From contig CAIQWB010000060.1 of assembly GCA_903875465.1 (NCBI GenBank), positions 1-45,667 of the forward strand: 45,667 nt of DNA. Reading direction: 5' to 3'. Of this stretch, positions 34,635-43,511 are shown piece by piece (positions within the stretch are counted from its first letter, which is position 1; the number at the start of each line of letters is the position of its first letter). Source of the stretch: an uncultured Verrucomicrobia subdivision 3 bacterium (GTDB taxonomy: Bacteria; Verrucomicrobiota; Verrucomicrobiia; Limisphaerales; UBA11358). A program made the translations under genes and the position numbers. The notes below the pieces were generated by a model that had not been told where the DNA came from, did no database searches, and saw only the letters and a list, made by a program, of their open reading frames with translations.

Positions 34635-36215
34635 ATGATGAGTCCGCCTATGAGTAACAATAACGTGCCAGCCATCCTGCGCTCGCTGATCATTTATTCG
34701 ATCATCGTGCCGCTGGCGATTTTTGTCGGTTATTCGCTGGCGAACCCCCTGGATTTGGACACGCTGGGTTTTTATGGCGTTTTGGGCATCCTGCTGATCT
34801 CGCCCATCATTCTCCGCTGGCACATGGAAATCCTGGTGTTTAGCTGGTCCTGCAGCGTGGCGGTATTCATTTTACCCGGCCGGCCAGGGCTGTGGCTCGT
34901 GATGGTGGTGATGAGCCTGACCATCTCAACCCTGGAGCGGATCATCAACAGCAAGATGCATTTTATCCGCGTGCCTGAGATTACCTGGCCACTCCTGGCA
35001 TTCATGGCCGTGGTTTATGCCACCGCCGAACTGACGGGCGGGATTGGCCTCAAGGCTTTTGGCGGGTCAGTGTATGGCGGGAAAAAATACATCTATTTGC
35101 TCATCAGTGTCTTAAGTTATTTTGCCATCACCGCCCGCGCAATTCCCCCGCAGAAAGCCAAATTATACGTGGCCCTCTTTTTTCTGGGGCAATTGACGGC
35201 GTTTGTGGGCAATACCTATATCTTCGCGCCCAGTTGGATGGGCCTGATCTATTTGATGTTTCCCCCCTCTCTGGACGACAGCTCTACGTTTGAATTTGGC
35301 GTGACCCGGCTGGCGGGATTTTCCACGGCGGCCACGGGGGTGTATTGTTACATGCTGGCCCGGTATGGGTTGCGCGGCATTTTCTTCGCGGGCAAACTCT
35401 GGCGGCCGGCAATTCTCTTCCTCGCCTTGCTGGTCATTTTGCTCGGTGGTTTTCGTTCCACGCTGATGATGGTGATGGCGACCTTTATCATGATGTTTTT
35501 GCTGGAGAAACTGCATCGCACCCCGGCGATCATGGTCCTGATCTTGATGGGCGGACTGGCGGCCACTGCGGTGATCCCACTGGCCCACCGGCTGCCCTTC
35601 ACCTTTCAACGCGCGCTGGCCTTTTTGCCCTTGGATTTGGACTACGACGCGGTGCTCTCGGCGCAAAGCAGCACTGAATGGCGGTTAACCATGTGGACGG
35701 CCCTGCTGCCACAAATTCCACCCCACCTGCTCCTGGGCAAAGGCCTGGCGTTTTCCTCGTCCGATTACGATGAAATGATGACGGGTAATGAACTGCTCCA
35801 AGGTGCGGCGGAACATTTTGACGCCAGCCAGGGCTCCCTGGCGCTGGCCAACGATTTTCATAACGGCATGTTGTCCCTGATTATTCCCTTTGGGATTTGG
35901 GGGGTGCTCACGGTCTTATGGTTTTTGTTTGCCGGCCTGCGGATCATGTGGCGCAACGTTAAATATTGCCGGCCGGATCTGACCCTGCCCTGCACTTTTC
36001 TGTTCGTCATGTATTTTTGGGAGATGCTGAACTTTGTTTCCTGCCTGGGCGGTCTGCAAATTGCCACCGAGCTGGCAAATTTTTGCGGCTTTCTAGGCAT
36101 GAGCGTGGCCCTCAATAACGGGGTATGCCGGCCGGCGGTGGACCAAGTGGAAGAACGAACCGCCCAGGTACCCCTCCGGGCCATGCCCCGGCCGCGACCC
36201 GCATTCCAACGATGA
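34635..36215 (+). CDS. O-antigen ligase/polymerase-like membrane protein
   Basis: A polytopic membrane protein of up to 526 residues with about 12 hydrophobic helices. A large periplasmic loop (about residues 320-410, from TFQRALAFLPLD to ANDFHNGML) is followed by HNGMLSLIIPFGIWGVL, the typical end of the Wzy/WaaL domain where a His and an earlier Arg (TEWRLTMW) act in glycan transfer. It probably polymerises or ligates lipid-linked oligosaccharide in the periplasm. Three ATGs (34635, 34638, 34650) are possible starts and none has a strong ribosome-binding site. The stop overlaps the next start as ATGA, so translation is coupled to the GT9 gene. Confidence 0.82.
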   Translation: MMSPPMSNNNVPAILRSLIIYSIIVPLAIFVGYSLANPLDLDTLGFYGVLGILLISPIILRWHMEILVFSWSCSVAVFILPGRPGLWLVMVVMSLTISTLERIINSKMHFIRVPEITWPLLAFMAVVYATAELTGGIGLKAFGGSVYGGKKYIYLLISVLSYFAITARAIPPQKAKLYVALFFLGQLTAFVGNTYIFAPSWMGLIYLMFPPSLDDSSTFEFGVTRLAGFSTAATGVYCYMLARYGLRGIFFAGKLWRPAILFLALLVILLGGFRSTLMMVMATFIMMFLLEKLHRTPAIMVLILMGGLAATAVIPLAHRLPFTFQRALAFLPLDLDYDAVLSAQSSTEWRLTMWTALLPQIPPHLLLGKGLAFSSSDYDEMMTGNELLQGAAEHFDASQGSLALANDFHNGMLSLIIPFGIWGVLTVLWFLFAGLRIMWRNVKYCRPDLTLPCTFLFVMYFWEMLNFVSCLGGLQIATELANFCGFLGMSVALNNGVCRPAVDQVEERTAQVPLRAMPRPRPAFQR

Positions 36216-37270
36216 GTGTGCCACCGCTGCAGAAGGGCGGGAGCCGAAAAGCACCCGGCAAACCCGGCTTGCTGGTGGTGGAACTCTGGGGGATGGGTGA
36301 TTTGGTCATCGCGACGCCTTTTCTGCGGGCGGCAGTGGAGAAGTATGAGGTAACGTTGTTGGCCAAGCCATATGCCCGGGGTTTGCAAGAGCGCCTGTGG
36401 CCGGGCATCAAGATCGTCACCTTTAATGCTCCGTGGACGGCCTTCGAGCATAAGTATCAATTTTGGCGCTGGCCACTGGGGGAAATGTGGGGGCTTTGGC
36501 GACACTTGGGCGGCGGGCGTTTTGATTATGGGGTTTCCAGCCGGTGGGACCCGCGGGACCATGCCGTGCTCAAATGGTTGGGCACCCGGCAACGCCTGGG
36601 GTTTCCCCGCTACCGCAGCGGCTGGTTTCTCACGCAGCCACTCCCCCAACCCGAGCCCGTCGCCCACCGTTATGAATACTGGCGGGTCGCCGGCCAGGCG
36701 TTGGGCTTGAGCCTGCCCCAACGGGAAAACCTGCCAGTGACGCGGCGGGGTCCCGGCCAGCCCGTCCTGGTGCACAGTGGGGCCCGGCTGGCCGTGCGGG
36801 TCTGGCCGTTGGAACGTTATCTCGCCCTGGTCCAGCGGTTGCGCACCCAGGGATATGTGGTGCAAGTGGTTTGCGACTTGGAGCAAGTGGACTGGTGGCA
36901 AAAAGCCGGGGAAACCTGGGTGGTTTGTCCCCGCACCGTGGAGGCCCTGCTGGCCATCCTGGATCAGGCGGGCGTTTTTGTGGGCAACGACTCCGGGCCG
37001 GGACACCTGGCCGCCATGGTGGGCCTGCCCACCTTTACAATTTTCGGCCCGCAGTTACCGGAATGGTTTGCCCCGCTGCATCCCCTCGCCGAATGGGTCG
37101 GCGGTAAATCGTGCCCCTTTAAACCCTGCTCGGATTATTGCCGGATGCCCACGCCGGAATGCCTGTGGAATGTGAGCGCGGCCGAGGTGGGCGAACGGGT
37201 GGACCAGTTCGTGCAAAAACATTTGTCTCCCTCCGTGAGTGGCCCGGAGATGCCAGTAAAAACCAGTTAA
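36212..37270 (+). CDS. family 9 glycosyltransferase (heptosyltransferase-like)
   Basis: A 352-residue GT-B enzyme of the ADP-heptose:LPS heptosyltransferase family. The N-terminus has LLVVELWGMGDLVIATPFLRA, in which family members show G-D-xx-x-T-P, and the donor-binding half ends with GNDSGPGHLAAMVGLPTFTIFGP, the best-conserved GT9 block. A Cys cluster near the C-terminus (CPFKPCSDYCRMPTPEC) is a known feature of a subset of GT9 proteins. The start is the ATG inside the ATGA overlap with the polymerase gene; an upstream frame is open but overlaps coding sequence. The true donor may be heptose or another sugar. Confidence 0.88.
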   Translation: MSVPPLQKGGSRKAPGKPGLLVVELWGMGDLVIATPFLRAAVEKYEVTLLAKPYARGLQERLWPGIKIVTFNAPWTAFEHKYQFWRWPLGEMWGLWRHLGGGRFDYGVSSRWDPRDHAVLKWLGTRQRLGFPRYRSGWFLTQPLPQPEPVAHRYEYWRVAGQALGLSLPQRENLPVTRRGPGQPVLVHSGARLAVRVWPLERYLALVQRLRTQGYVVQVVCDLEQVDWWQKAGETWVVCPRTVEALLAILDQAGVFVGNDSGPGHLAAMVGLPTFTIFGPQLPEWFAPLHPLAEWVGGKSCPFKPCSDYCRMPTPECLWNVSAAEVGERVDQFVQKHLSPSVSGPEMPVKTS

Positions 37271-37296
37271 GCCCCCCAGCCGGCACGGCGGGTTGA

Positions 37297-38517
37297 TTAT
37301 TCCAGATTCCGGGACCGGCCGTATTTCAAAATCGGCAGGGAAAACCACCGGTAAACCGCCGCAGCGAGCCCCAGGCTGACCACGAGCGGAACGCCGATAA
37401 CGAGGAAATATTTGCCAATGCCGCCGTTGGTGGGACCAAAAAATCCCCGCGAGAAATAAATCAAGGGCTGGTGAAACAAGTAGCCTTCATAGCTGATAAT
37501 GCCACACCACCGCAGCCACGGAGTGCAAAGCCACCGCGCCCGCGGATTTTCCGGCTGCACCGCGTAAAACAACAAGCTGGCGGACCCGAGATTAAAAACC
37601 CACTCAAACAAGTGCCCGGTCACCGGCGCGTGCCCGGCGGGATTGACGAGTACCCAGGCCGACCCCAGCAACCCCACCAGCACCAATAACCAGCCGACAT
37701 CAGCCACCCAATACCAGCGTTTGCTCCATAGTTTCAGCGCATCCAAACCAGCCACCGTCACGCCCAGACAAAAGGAACTCAGGCCGGTAAAATACGGATC
37801 CTCGATTTGGGGCGCATGAACCGGGGCCAGGCCGGTCAGGGCCTGAATCAAAACGGGCCCTGCGAAGAGCAGCAGGCCAATGACCGCCAGACAAGTTTTG
37901 GCGGACAAGTGCCGGGTCAGGAGAAACAGCAACGGCAACACCACATAAAAATGAATTTCCACCACCAAACTCCACATGACCGGGTTTAGTTTTCCACTCA
38001 CGGGCATGATAAACGCCAGCCCCAGCAGCCACTGCACGGCCGTGACCACAAACAGCCGCGCCTCACCCTGCCACATAATGAACACCGGCGTAAGAATCAG
38101 GATGGATAGAGCCAGCGCAGGATAAATCTTCCAGAACCGGCGCTGGGCATAACCGGCCGGCATCAACGAGTCCGCATTCCTCGCTTTCCGTTTCCAAAAG
38201 GGCCAGGAAATCAAAAAACCGGACAGGGTGAAGAACAATGACACCCCAAAAGCCAGCCGCCCCACTAGGGCATGCACGAATTGATTGGCAAACGTGGGAT
38301 GTTCTTTGAAATAAAGATAATGGCAGCCCATGACCATCAGGAGGGCCAGCCCGCGCAAGCCATCAATGAATTCGTAATCCCGGTTGGCACTGGGTTTCAC
38401 GTGCCACGCATCCAGCCAGTGGCGGGGAGGGGTCTCCGCCGGAAGCGGCTTCAAAGGGGCTTTTGGGGTGGCAGAGTTCACTCTTATGGCGCAGGCGAAA
38501 GGATGGTGGCTCGCCAA
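37297..38517 (-). CDS. acyltransferase family 3 membrane protein
   Basis: A second OafA-like membrane acyltransferase in the window, up to 406 residues with about ten helices. FIDGLRGLALLMVMGCHYLYF carries the conserved Arg and His, FGVSLFFTLSGFLISWPFW the second block, and YAQRRFWKIYPALAL and VMWSLVVEIHFYVVLP the later ones. It presumably acylates a sugar of the surface glycan. The frame starts at TTG 38517 and no good ATG is present; a GTG at 38481 or a TTG closer to the first helix is possible, so the first 45 residues are uncertain. It lies 32 bases after the GrpE-like gene on the same strand and is convergent with the GT9 gene. Confidence 0.88.
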   Translation of the reverse strand: MASHHPFACAIRVNSATPKAPLKPLPAETPPRHWLDAWHVKPSANRDYEFIDGLRGLALLMVMGCHYLYFKEHPTFANQFVHALVGRLAFGVSLFFTLSGFLISWPFWKRKARNADSLMPAGYAQRRFWKIYPALALSILILTPVFIMWQGEARLFVVTAVQWLLGLAFIMPVSGKLNPVMWSLVVEIHFYVVLPLLFLLTRHLSAKTCLAVIGLLLFAGPVLIQALTGLAPVHAPQIEDPYFTGLSSFCLGVTVAGLDALKLWSKRWYWVADVGWLLVLVGLLGSAWVLVNPAGHAPVTGHLFEWVFNLGSASLLFYAVQPENPRARWLCTPWLRWCGIISYEGYLFHQPLIYFSRGFFGPTNGGIGKYFLVIGVPLVVSLGLAAAVYRWFSLPILKYGRSRNLE

Positions 38518-38549
38518 GTCGGGTCACGGGGCGGTGCATGGGCGCCGCT

Positions 38550-39401
38550 TTAATCCTCGGGATCGAGCGGGAGTTGTTCTTGGTTGGGGTCGACCAGGGC
38601 CTTGGACGCGGGCGGAGCGGCATCCCGGGCGTCGCGCAAGCGAACAAGCACCGGCCGGATCATTTTACCCTGGTATTTAAAGCCGGTCCCGACGGTTTCG
38701 GCCACCAGCGCACCCGCCGGCGGGGCTTCTTTGGCACCCATGGCCTGATGCCGTTCCGGGTGGAACGGTTCTTCCGGCTCGGCGGCAAAGGGCACCAACC
38801 CCACGCGCCGCGCGGCATCGTGACAGGCCGTTTGGAATTGGCCAATCTGCGCGGCCAGCCGCGGCTGTCCAGAATGCTCGGCGGCAGAGTACAGGGAAAA
38901 AACTTGATCCAAAATCCGGACCAGGACTTGCAACCATTCTCCCTCCGTGCGCCGGAGTTTCTCGACCTCCAGACGCAGTGCGGCTTTTTCGCCATCATTC
39001 ATGCGGTTCAGGAGTTCGCCAAATTGCCGGACCTCCTCGCCCATGCGGCCGGTCAGGTCCCGGGCGAGGGTGGCGGTTTTTTCGGCCTGGGTTTGGGCGG
39101 TGGTCCAATTGTTGGTACAAGCGGCAATTTGGCCGGCGACCACGTCCAGTTTGGCGATTTTTTCGGTGACAGTTTGGAGGCCGTTGACTTCAATGAGCCG
39201 GGCGGTGGCCTGGTATTCCAGGATATAAGGCCAGACGGCGAGCCCGGCGCCAATCGCCACACAGGCGGCGGCGGTCACGATGACCCAGACGCCAATCGGA
39301 TGCGGCGCTTGCCAGGTCAGGTACCCGGCGGCCAGGAGCAAAACCGCATCGCCCAACAAAAACGGCCATTTGGGCACCGTCCACTCTGTGACATTCGTCA
39401 T
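38550..39401 (-). CDS. membrane-anchored GrpE-like protein
   Basis: A 283-residue protein that joins two N-terminal transmembrane helices (about residues 14-31 and 36-58) to a long helical segment and a C-terminal GrpE-like beta domain. The region from about 160 has LRRTEGEWLQVLVRILDQVF and, later, GLVPFAAEPEEPFHPERHQAM, ETVGTGFKYQGKMIRPVLVRL, which follow the order of GrpE (FDP..HEAM, V..GY...GRV.RPA.V.V). Ordinary GrpE is a soluble nucleotide-exchange factor for DnaK; here it would be tethered to the membrane with the exchange domain in the cytoplasm. No dnaK or dnaJ is nearby. It may instead be a divergent homologue with another role. Confidence 0.7.
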   Translation of the reverse strand: MTNVTEWTVPKWPFLLGDAVLLLAAGYLTWQAPHPIGVWVIVTAAACVAIGAGLAVWPYILEYQATARLIEVNGLQTVTEKIAKLDVVAGQIAACTNNWTTAQTQAEKTATLARDLTGRMGEEVRQFGELLNRMNDGEKAALRLEVEKLRRTEGEWLQVLVRILDQVFSLYSAAEHSGQPRLAAQIGQFQTACHDAARRVGLVPFAAEPEEPFHPERHQAMGAKEAPPAGALVAETVGTGFKYQGKMIRPVLVRLRDARDAAPPASKALVDPNQEQLPLDPED

Positions 39402-39461
39402 ACCCTGCCAGTTTCCGAAAAATCCGGTGACTGCGCAATGGCAAGTTGCAGGGCAGCGACC

Positions 39462-40400
39462 ATGGTTTCTCCTCGACTAATGCCCGCAGAACCACAAAAT
39501 TCCGGCTGCTTGCGAACATGTGTCATCTTCAATCCGGCGGCGCGGGGGAACAAGGCGCGCCATTTTCGGCGGCATCTGGACGAGATTGCCGCGCAAGGGG
39601 CTTTGAAGGCCACTTCGGGCCCGGGGGATGCGCGCCGGCTGGCCGCCCAGGCGGTGGCGGATGGTTTTGATTTAATTGTGGCGGCCGGGGGGGATGGCAC
39701 GGTGAATGAAACGCTCAATGGCCTCGGGGACGCACCGGATGGTTTCGCCCGCGCCCGCCTGGGGGTGCTGCCGCTGGGCACGGTCAATGTCTTTGCCCGG
39801 GAATTAAATATTCCCCTGAAAATCCCGCAGGCGTGGGCGGTCTTGCAACGGGACCGGGAGTTGAGGATCGATTTACCGTGGGCGGAATTTTCGGCCGAAG
39901 GCGTGCGCAGAAAACAATATTTCATCCAATTGGCGGGCGGCGGCCTGGATGCCCGGGCGATTGAACTGGTCAGTTGGTCCCTGAAAAAGCGCTTCGGTCC
40001 CCTGGCTTATTTACTGGCGGGTTTGCAGGCCCTCCGCGAAACGAAGCCAGTCATTACGGTGCAAGCCGGCGGGCAGACCATTGCCGGAGAACTGGTGTTA
40101 ATCGGCAATGGCCGGCTTTACGGCGGCAATTTTGCCGTGTTCCCCGCAGCCAGTCTGAGCAACGGCCGATTTGAAGTGTGCGCCCTGTCTCGTATGAATT
40201 GGGGAACCCTTTGGGGCTGTGCCCCACATTTACTCCTGCGCGGCAAACTGCCCGAACATGCGGTGGCCCGGCTGCAAGCCGGCCGGTTCACCCTCTCCAG
40301 CCCCCAGCCGGCCAGGTTCGAACTGGATGGCGAGTGGGCCGGTCATTTGCCCGTGGAATTCGGTCTCGAACCGCAGCGGTTGCGCGTGGCGGTTCCTTGA
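39462..40400 (+). CDS. diacylglycerol-kinase-family lipid kinase
   Basis: A soluble lipid kinase of the YegS/DgkB type, 312 residues from the ATG at 39462. It phosphorylates a lipid such as diacylglycerol, or a related substrate. Visible motifs are VIFNPAARGNKA for the first strand, the nucleotide-binding GGDGTVNETLNGL, LGVLPLGTVNVFAREL, and the metal-binding end LDGEWAGHLPVEF. A second start at 39480 lacks a ribosome-binding site, whereas AGGG lies about 10 bases before 39462. The very long frame reaching back to 38463 is an artefact antisense to the GrpE-like gene. It is divergent from that gene by 60 bp. Confidence 0.88.
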   Translation: MVSPRLMPAEPQNSGCLRTCVIFNPAARGNKARHFRRHLDEIAAQGALKATSGPGDARRLAAQAVADGFDLIVAAGGDGTVNETLNGLGDAPDGFARARLGVLPLGTVNVFARELNIPLKIPQAWAVLQRDRELRIDLPWAEFSAEGVRRKQYFIQLAGGGLDARAIELVSWSLKKRFGPLAYLLAGLQALRETKPVITVQAGGQTIAGELVLIGNGRLYGGNFAVFPAASLSNGRFEVCALSRMNWGTLWGCAPHLLLRGKLPEHAVARLQAGRFTLSSPQPARFELDGEWAGHLPVEFGLEPQRLRVAVP

Positions 40401-40440
40401 AACTTGCCCGGGCGCACCGGCGTCTGATGAACCGATTCAC

Positions 40441-41745
40441 ATGATCATTAAATTACCCCTCGCTTTGGGCCTTGGTCTGGCACTGCTCCTGACCGGACAG
40501 CTCAACGCGACCATCATTGGCACCAATGTGCCCGCCCGCCCGCTGACCCGCGAGCGCATCGCCACCCTGCCCCCGGAACAGCAACCCGCCTGGCTGGCTT
40601 ATCTCGTCCGGTCGGAAGCGCAAAGGCAGGCGGATCAAGCCGTGCTGCGCAACGAACTAAAAGCCCTCGGCACCAATCAACCAGTGGTCCCGCATGCCAG
40701 CCACTCTGCGGAGGACTTAAAATTGGACCTGCCGGCGGACTGGTACGGCAGCGCCGAGGCCCGGCGCATTGCCGATTGTGTGGTTTCCTACCAAACCGCG
40801 GCGGGCGGCTGGAGCAAAAACCTGAACATGTCCACCCACGCCCGCGCCCCGGGCGAGGCCTTTGGCACGGATGATAACAACCACTATGCTTCGGCCGGTG
40901 ACTTTGACCAGGCCATGGATTTGAAATGGCATTACATCGGCACGTTCGACAACGACGCCACCATCACCCAGTTGGAATTTCTGGCCCGGGTCATTGCCGC
41001 CGGGAAAACCGGCAGCGAGCGCTGGCGAACGGCGTTTCAGCGCGGGTTGGATTATATTTTTAATGCCCAATATCCCAATGGCGGCTGGCCCCAGGTGTGG
41101 CCGCTGGAGGGCGGCTATCACGATGCCATCACCATCAATGACAACGCGTTCTTACATGTGCTGACCGTGCTGAACGACCTCGCCCAAGGGGAGGCCGAAT
41201 TTGCCTGGCTGCCAGCCGCCACCCGGGCGCGGGCACGCCAGAGTTATCAGCGCGGCATGGACTGCCTGCTCGCCGCGCAAATCCATGACCGGGCCGGAAA
41301 ACTCACCGTCTGGTGCCAGCAACATGATGAGCTGGATCTGCGGCCCGCCTCCGCGCGGAATTATGAGATGCCGTCCGCAAGCTCTGCCGAAAGTGCCACC
41401 ATTGTGCTGTTCCTCATGCAATTGCCCGACCCCGATGCCCGGCAGCAAGCCGCCATCCGCGCGGCGGTGGCCTGGTTTGATAAAACCAAAATCCTGGATA
41501 TGGCTTTTAAAAGCACCGGCGCGGGTGGCCGGCAATTAATCTCCGCTCCCGGCAAGGGCCCGCTTTGGGCCCGGTACTACGAGTTGGAAACCGACCGGCC
41601 CATCTTCGGCGACCGCGATAAAACCATCCACGACAATGTGAATGACCTGTCCAAGGAGCGGCGCAATGGTTATGGCTGGTATCGGGACACTCCCAAACGG
41701 GTCCTGGAACATTTTAAACGCTGGAACCGCGACCACCCGGTCTGA
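40441..41745 (+). CDS. secreted pectate lyase, polysaccharide lyase family 10
   Basis: An exported enzyme that cleaves polygalacturonate by beta-elimination. The 434-residue product has a signal peptide (about residues 1-23) and a helical N-terminal extension of about 80 residues, then the PL10 catalytic core with WYGSAEARRIAD, GGWSKN, TDDNNHYASAGDFDQA, NGGWPQVWPL and YHDAITINDNAFLHVL, and near the end LWARYYELETDRPIFGDRD. The PL10 size is normal. The ATG at 40441 is used although the frame is open upstream. No transport or other pectin genes are near, so it may act alone for plant-polymer use. It is 40 bases after the lipid kinase on the same strand. Confidence 0.9.
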   Translation: MIIKLPLALGLGLALLLTGQLNATIIGTNVPARPLTRERIATLPPEQQPAWLAYLVRSEAQRQADQAVLRNELKALGTNQPVVPHASHSAEDLKLDLPADWYGSAEARRIADCVVSYQTAAGGWSKNLNMSTHARAPGEAFGTDDNNHYASAGDFDQAMDLKWHYIGTFDNDATITQLEFLARVIAAGKTGSERWRTAFQRGLDYIFNAQYPNGGWPQVWPLEGGYHDAITINDNAFLHVLTVLNDLAQGEAEFAWLPAATRARARQSYQRGMDCLLAAQIHDRAGKLTVWCQQHDELDLRPASARNYEMPSASSAESATIVLFLMQLPDPDARQQAAIRAAVAWFDKTKILDMAFKSTGAGGRQLISAPGKGPLWARYYELETDRPIFGDRDKTIHDNVNDLSKERRNGYGWYRDTPKRVLEHFKRWNRDHPV

Positions 41746-41762
41746 GCCCGGGCGATTGGGAA

Positions 41763-42221
41763 TTATCGGGCCCCTGGCGTGCCAAAAAGGCGTTGCAGGG
41801 TTTCCCGCCGGTATTTGAAAATTCTCGCCACATCCCGCCGCACGAACAGGGCATTGATCAAATGCCCGCCCCACACGGCATAATCCACCCGGTCCAGGCA
41901 GAGCGTGCCGCCATCTTTCTCGATGAATTCATGGGTGTGAATCCATTGCCGGTAGGGACCGCTCCGTTGCTCGTCGCGGAACCGCAAGGGCGGCTCCCAA
42001 AGCGTGATGTCCGTTTTCCAGCGCACCGGCACGCCATGAATGCGAATTTGATATTCAATCTTGGTGCCCGCGTGCATGGCAATGGGCAGGGGCGTGATAA
42101 TTTTAAAATTCACCCAGGCCGGGGTGATGGCCTCCAAATTCGCCGCGTCCGCAAAAAAGGGGAAGATTTCCGCCCGGGAGCGCGCCAGCCAGAGTTCGTC
42201 CGTAAAGGTATGAATCGTCAT
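41763..42221 (-). CDS. SRPBCC (START/Bet v1-like) ligand-binding protein
   Basis: A 152-residue cytoplasmic protein with the SRPBCC fold: SRAEIFPFFADAANLEAITPAWVNF is typical of the polyketide-cyclase-like branch that binds small hydrophobic ligands, followed by TKIEYQIRIHGVPVRWKTDI and a C-terminal helix RRDVARIFKYRRETLQRLFG. Specific ligand or enzyme activity is unknown. The start codon overlaps the stop of the serine hydrolase (ATGA on the minus strand), so the two are coupled. It is the last gene of the minus-strand group that begins with the FKBP gene. Confidence 0.85.
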   Translation of the reverse strand: MTIHTFTDELWLARSRAEIFPFFADAANLEAITPAWVNFKIITPLPIAMHAGTKIEYQIRIHGVPVRWKTDITLWEPPLRFRDEQRSGPYRQWIHTHEFIEKDGGTLCLDRVDYAVWGGHLINALFVRRDVARIFKYRRETLQRLFGTPGAR

Positions 42222-43459
42222 GGGTAAAAGCTTCCGTGTCCGGGAGGAACCAGCCAGTGGCGGGCCACCAGTTCGCCCAGGTCCGCGTAAAACGGCTCGG
42301 CCACGGTGGCGTAATCGTACTGGTCGCTATTGAGGATGCCCCGGGAATTGGTGTAGATGGCGGCGACCACGAAAACGGCCCGGCCATTGGCCGGGTTGTA
42401 CACATAGGAATTTTCAATCGTGAAGCCATAGGCCTGGCCGATCTTGGCCGTGATCTGAATGCGTTCGGCGGGGGCGGTGGCCGGAAAAACACGGCGGATA
42501 CCGGGCAGCAGGAATTTGCAGTAATCATCCGGGTATTCCGTGACGGCGTAGACCGGGTTGGTGGATTCGCGCGGATATTCGGTCATGGCCCGCAGCAGCC
42601 AGGCGCGATGGGCGGGCGACAAATTCAACGCGGGCGTGCCCAGATCAATGTCCGGCCGCGCCAGTTTGATGAGCAGGGCTTGCAGATCGACCAGCGCGAT
42701 GCCGTTGCCATGGGTAAAATCCATGGGCTCGTTCACCAGCCGGCCACTCCGGATAAACCCCCGGCCCACTTGCAAATGGCGGGCGCGGTTGGTGAAGGTC
42801 AGCGTGCTGTGGCGTTCCGGAATCTCGATGGCGGCCGCCCCGGGGGGATGGAACGTCACTGCGGCGGCCGCCTGGCCACCGGGAACCGACCGGGATTCCG
42901 ACAGGCGATGGTTGATCACCACGGACTCCAGCCCAAGTTGGTGCAGGTTTACATTCAGGTGCTCATGCCCCACCAGGTCAAACAGCCGGTTGAAGGCGTC
43001 GTTGTCCGAGACCAGGGCCAGTTTGCGCAATTCATGCGCCAGCGTGATATAACCGCCCGCGAGATTGGAGGGATCATTGGTTTGGGCCGCATCGCCCGGG
43101 AACAGCGGGGCGATGGTCAGGGGGGCCGCCAATAAATCCGGCGAGTGGTGCTCCGCTTGCAGGGCTTCAATAGTTTGCAGGGCGGTGACGGCCGCGCCCA
43201 GTTTAATGGAACTGGCGGGATAGAAATACTCGGCCCCCACGCGATAACCCCATTGCCGGAGGCTGGGCTGGCCAGCGGCATTCGTGGTGGCTTCCGAAAT
43301 CAAAATCTGCAACCGGTAGGTCTCCGGGTCGGCCAGTAGCCGGCCGAACTTTTCCGGTTGGGATTGCAATAAGGGCGTCAAATCCGCCGGCGGGGGCATG
43401 GCCGCCCGGCCCGGCACCGCCAGCAGACAGATCGCCAAAAAGGCTAAGAACTTAAACAC
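42218..43459 (-). CDS. class A beta-lactamase-like exported serine hydrolase
   Basis: A 413-residue exported protein starting at GTG 43459 with a signal peptide (about 1-20). It has the three serine-beta-lactamase motifs: Ser83-Ser-Ile-Lys86 (PASSIKLG), Ser151-Asp-Asn153 (VSDNDAF) and Lys339-Ile-Gly341 in place of K-T-G. It is longer than true class A lactamases (about 290 residues), and the omega-loop Glu is not obvious, so activity on beta-lactams is doubtful; a peptidase or esterase acting in the periplasm, perhaps on cell-wall peptides, is as likely. Its stop overlaps the SRPBCC start. The gene before it lies 52 bases upstream. Confidence 0.83.
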   Translation of the reverse strand: MFKFLAFLAICLLAVPGRAAMPPPADLTPLLQSQPEKFGRLLADPETYRLQILISEATTNAAGQPSLRQWGYRVGAEYFYPASSIKLGAAVTALQTIEALQAEHHSPDLLAAPLTIAPLFPGDAAQTNDPSNLAGGYITLAHELRKLALVSDNDAFNRLFDLVGHEHLNVNLHQLGLESVVINHRLSESRSVPGGQAAAAVTFHPPGAAAIEIPERHSTLTFTNRARHLQVGRGFIRSGRLVNEPMDFTHGNGIALVDLQALLIKLARPDIDLGTPALNLSPAHRAWLLRAMTEYPRESTNPVYAVTEYPDDYCKFLLPGIRRVFPATAPAERIQITAKIGQAYGFTIENSYVYNPANGRAVFVVAAIYTNSRGILNSDQYDYATVAEPFYADLGELVARHWLVPPGHGSFYP

Positions 43460-43511
43460 GGGGACAATGATAGCACACCCGTGGCCGCCGGGCTAGTTTC
43501 CGCGCGGGTGG

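Noticed and set aside
38463-39461. 333-codon N-terminal extension of the lipid kinase
   Set aside because: The extension is antisense to the GrpE-like gene and lacks any motif; the kinase fold begins right after the ATG at 39462.
42218-43459. true class A beta-lactamase (antibiotic resistance gene)
   Set aside because: Motifs SxxK and SDN are present, but KTG is KIG, the omega-loop Glu is not found and the protein is over 100 residues too long.
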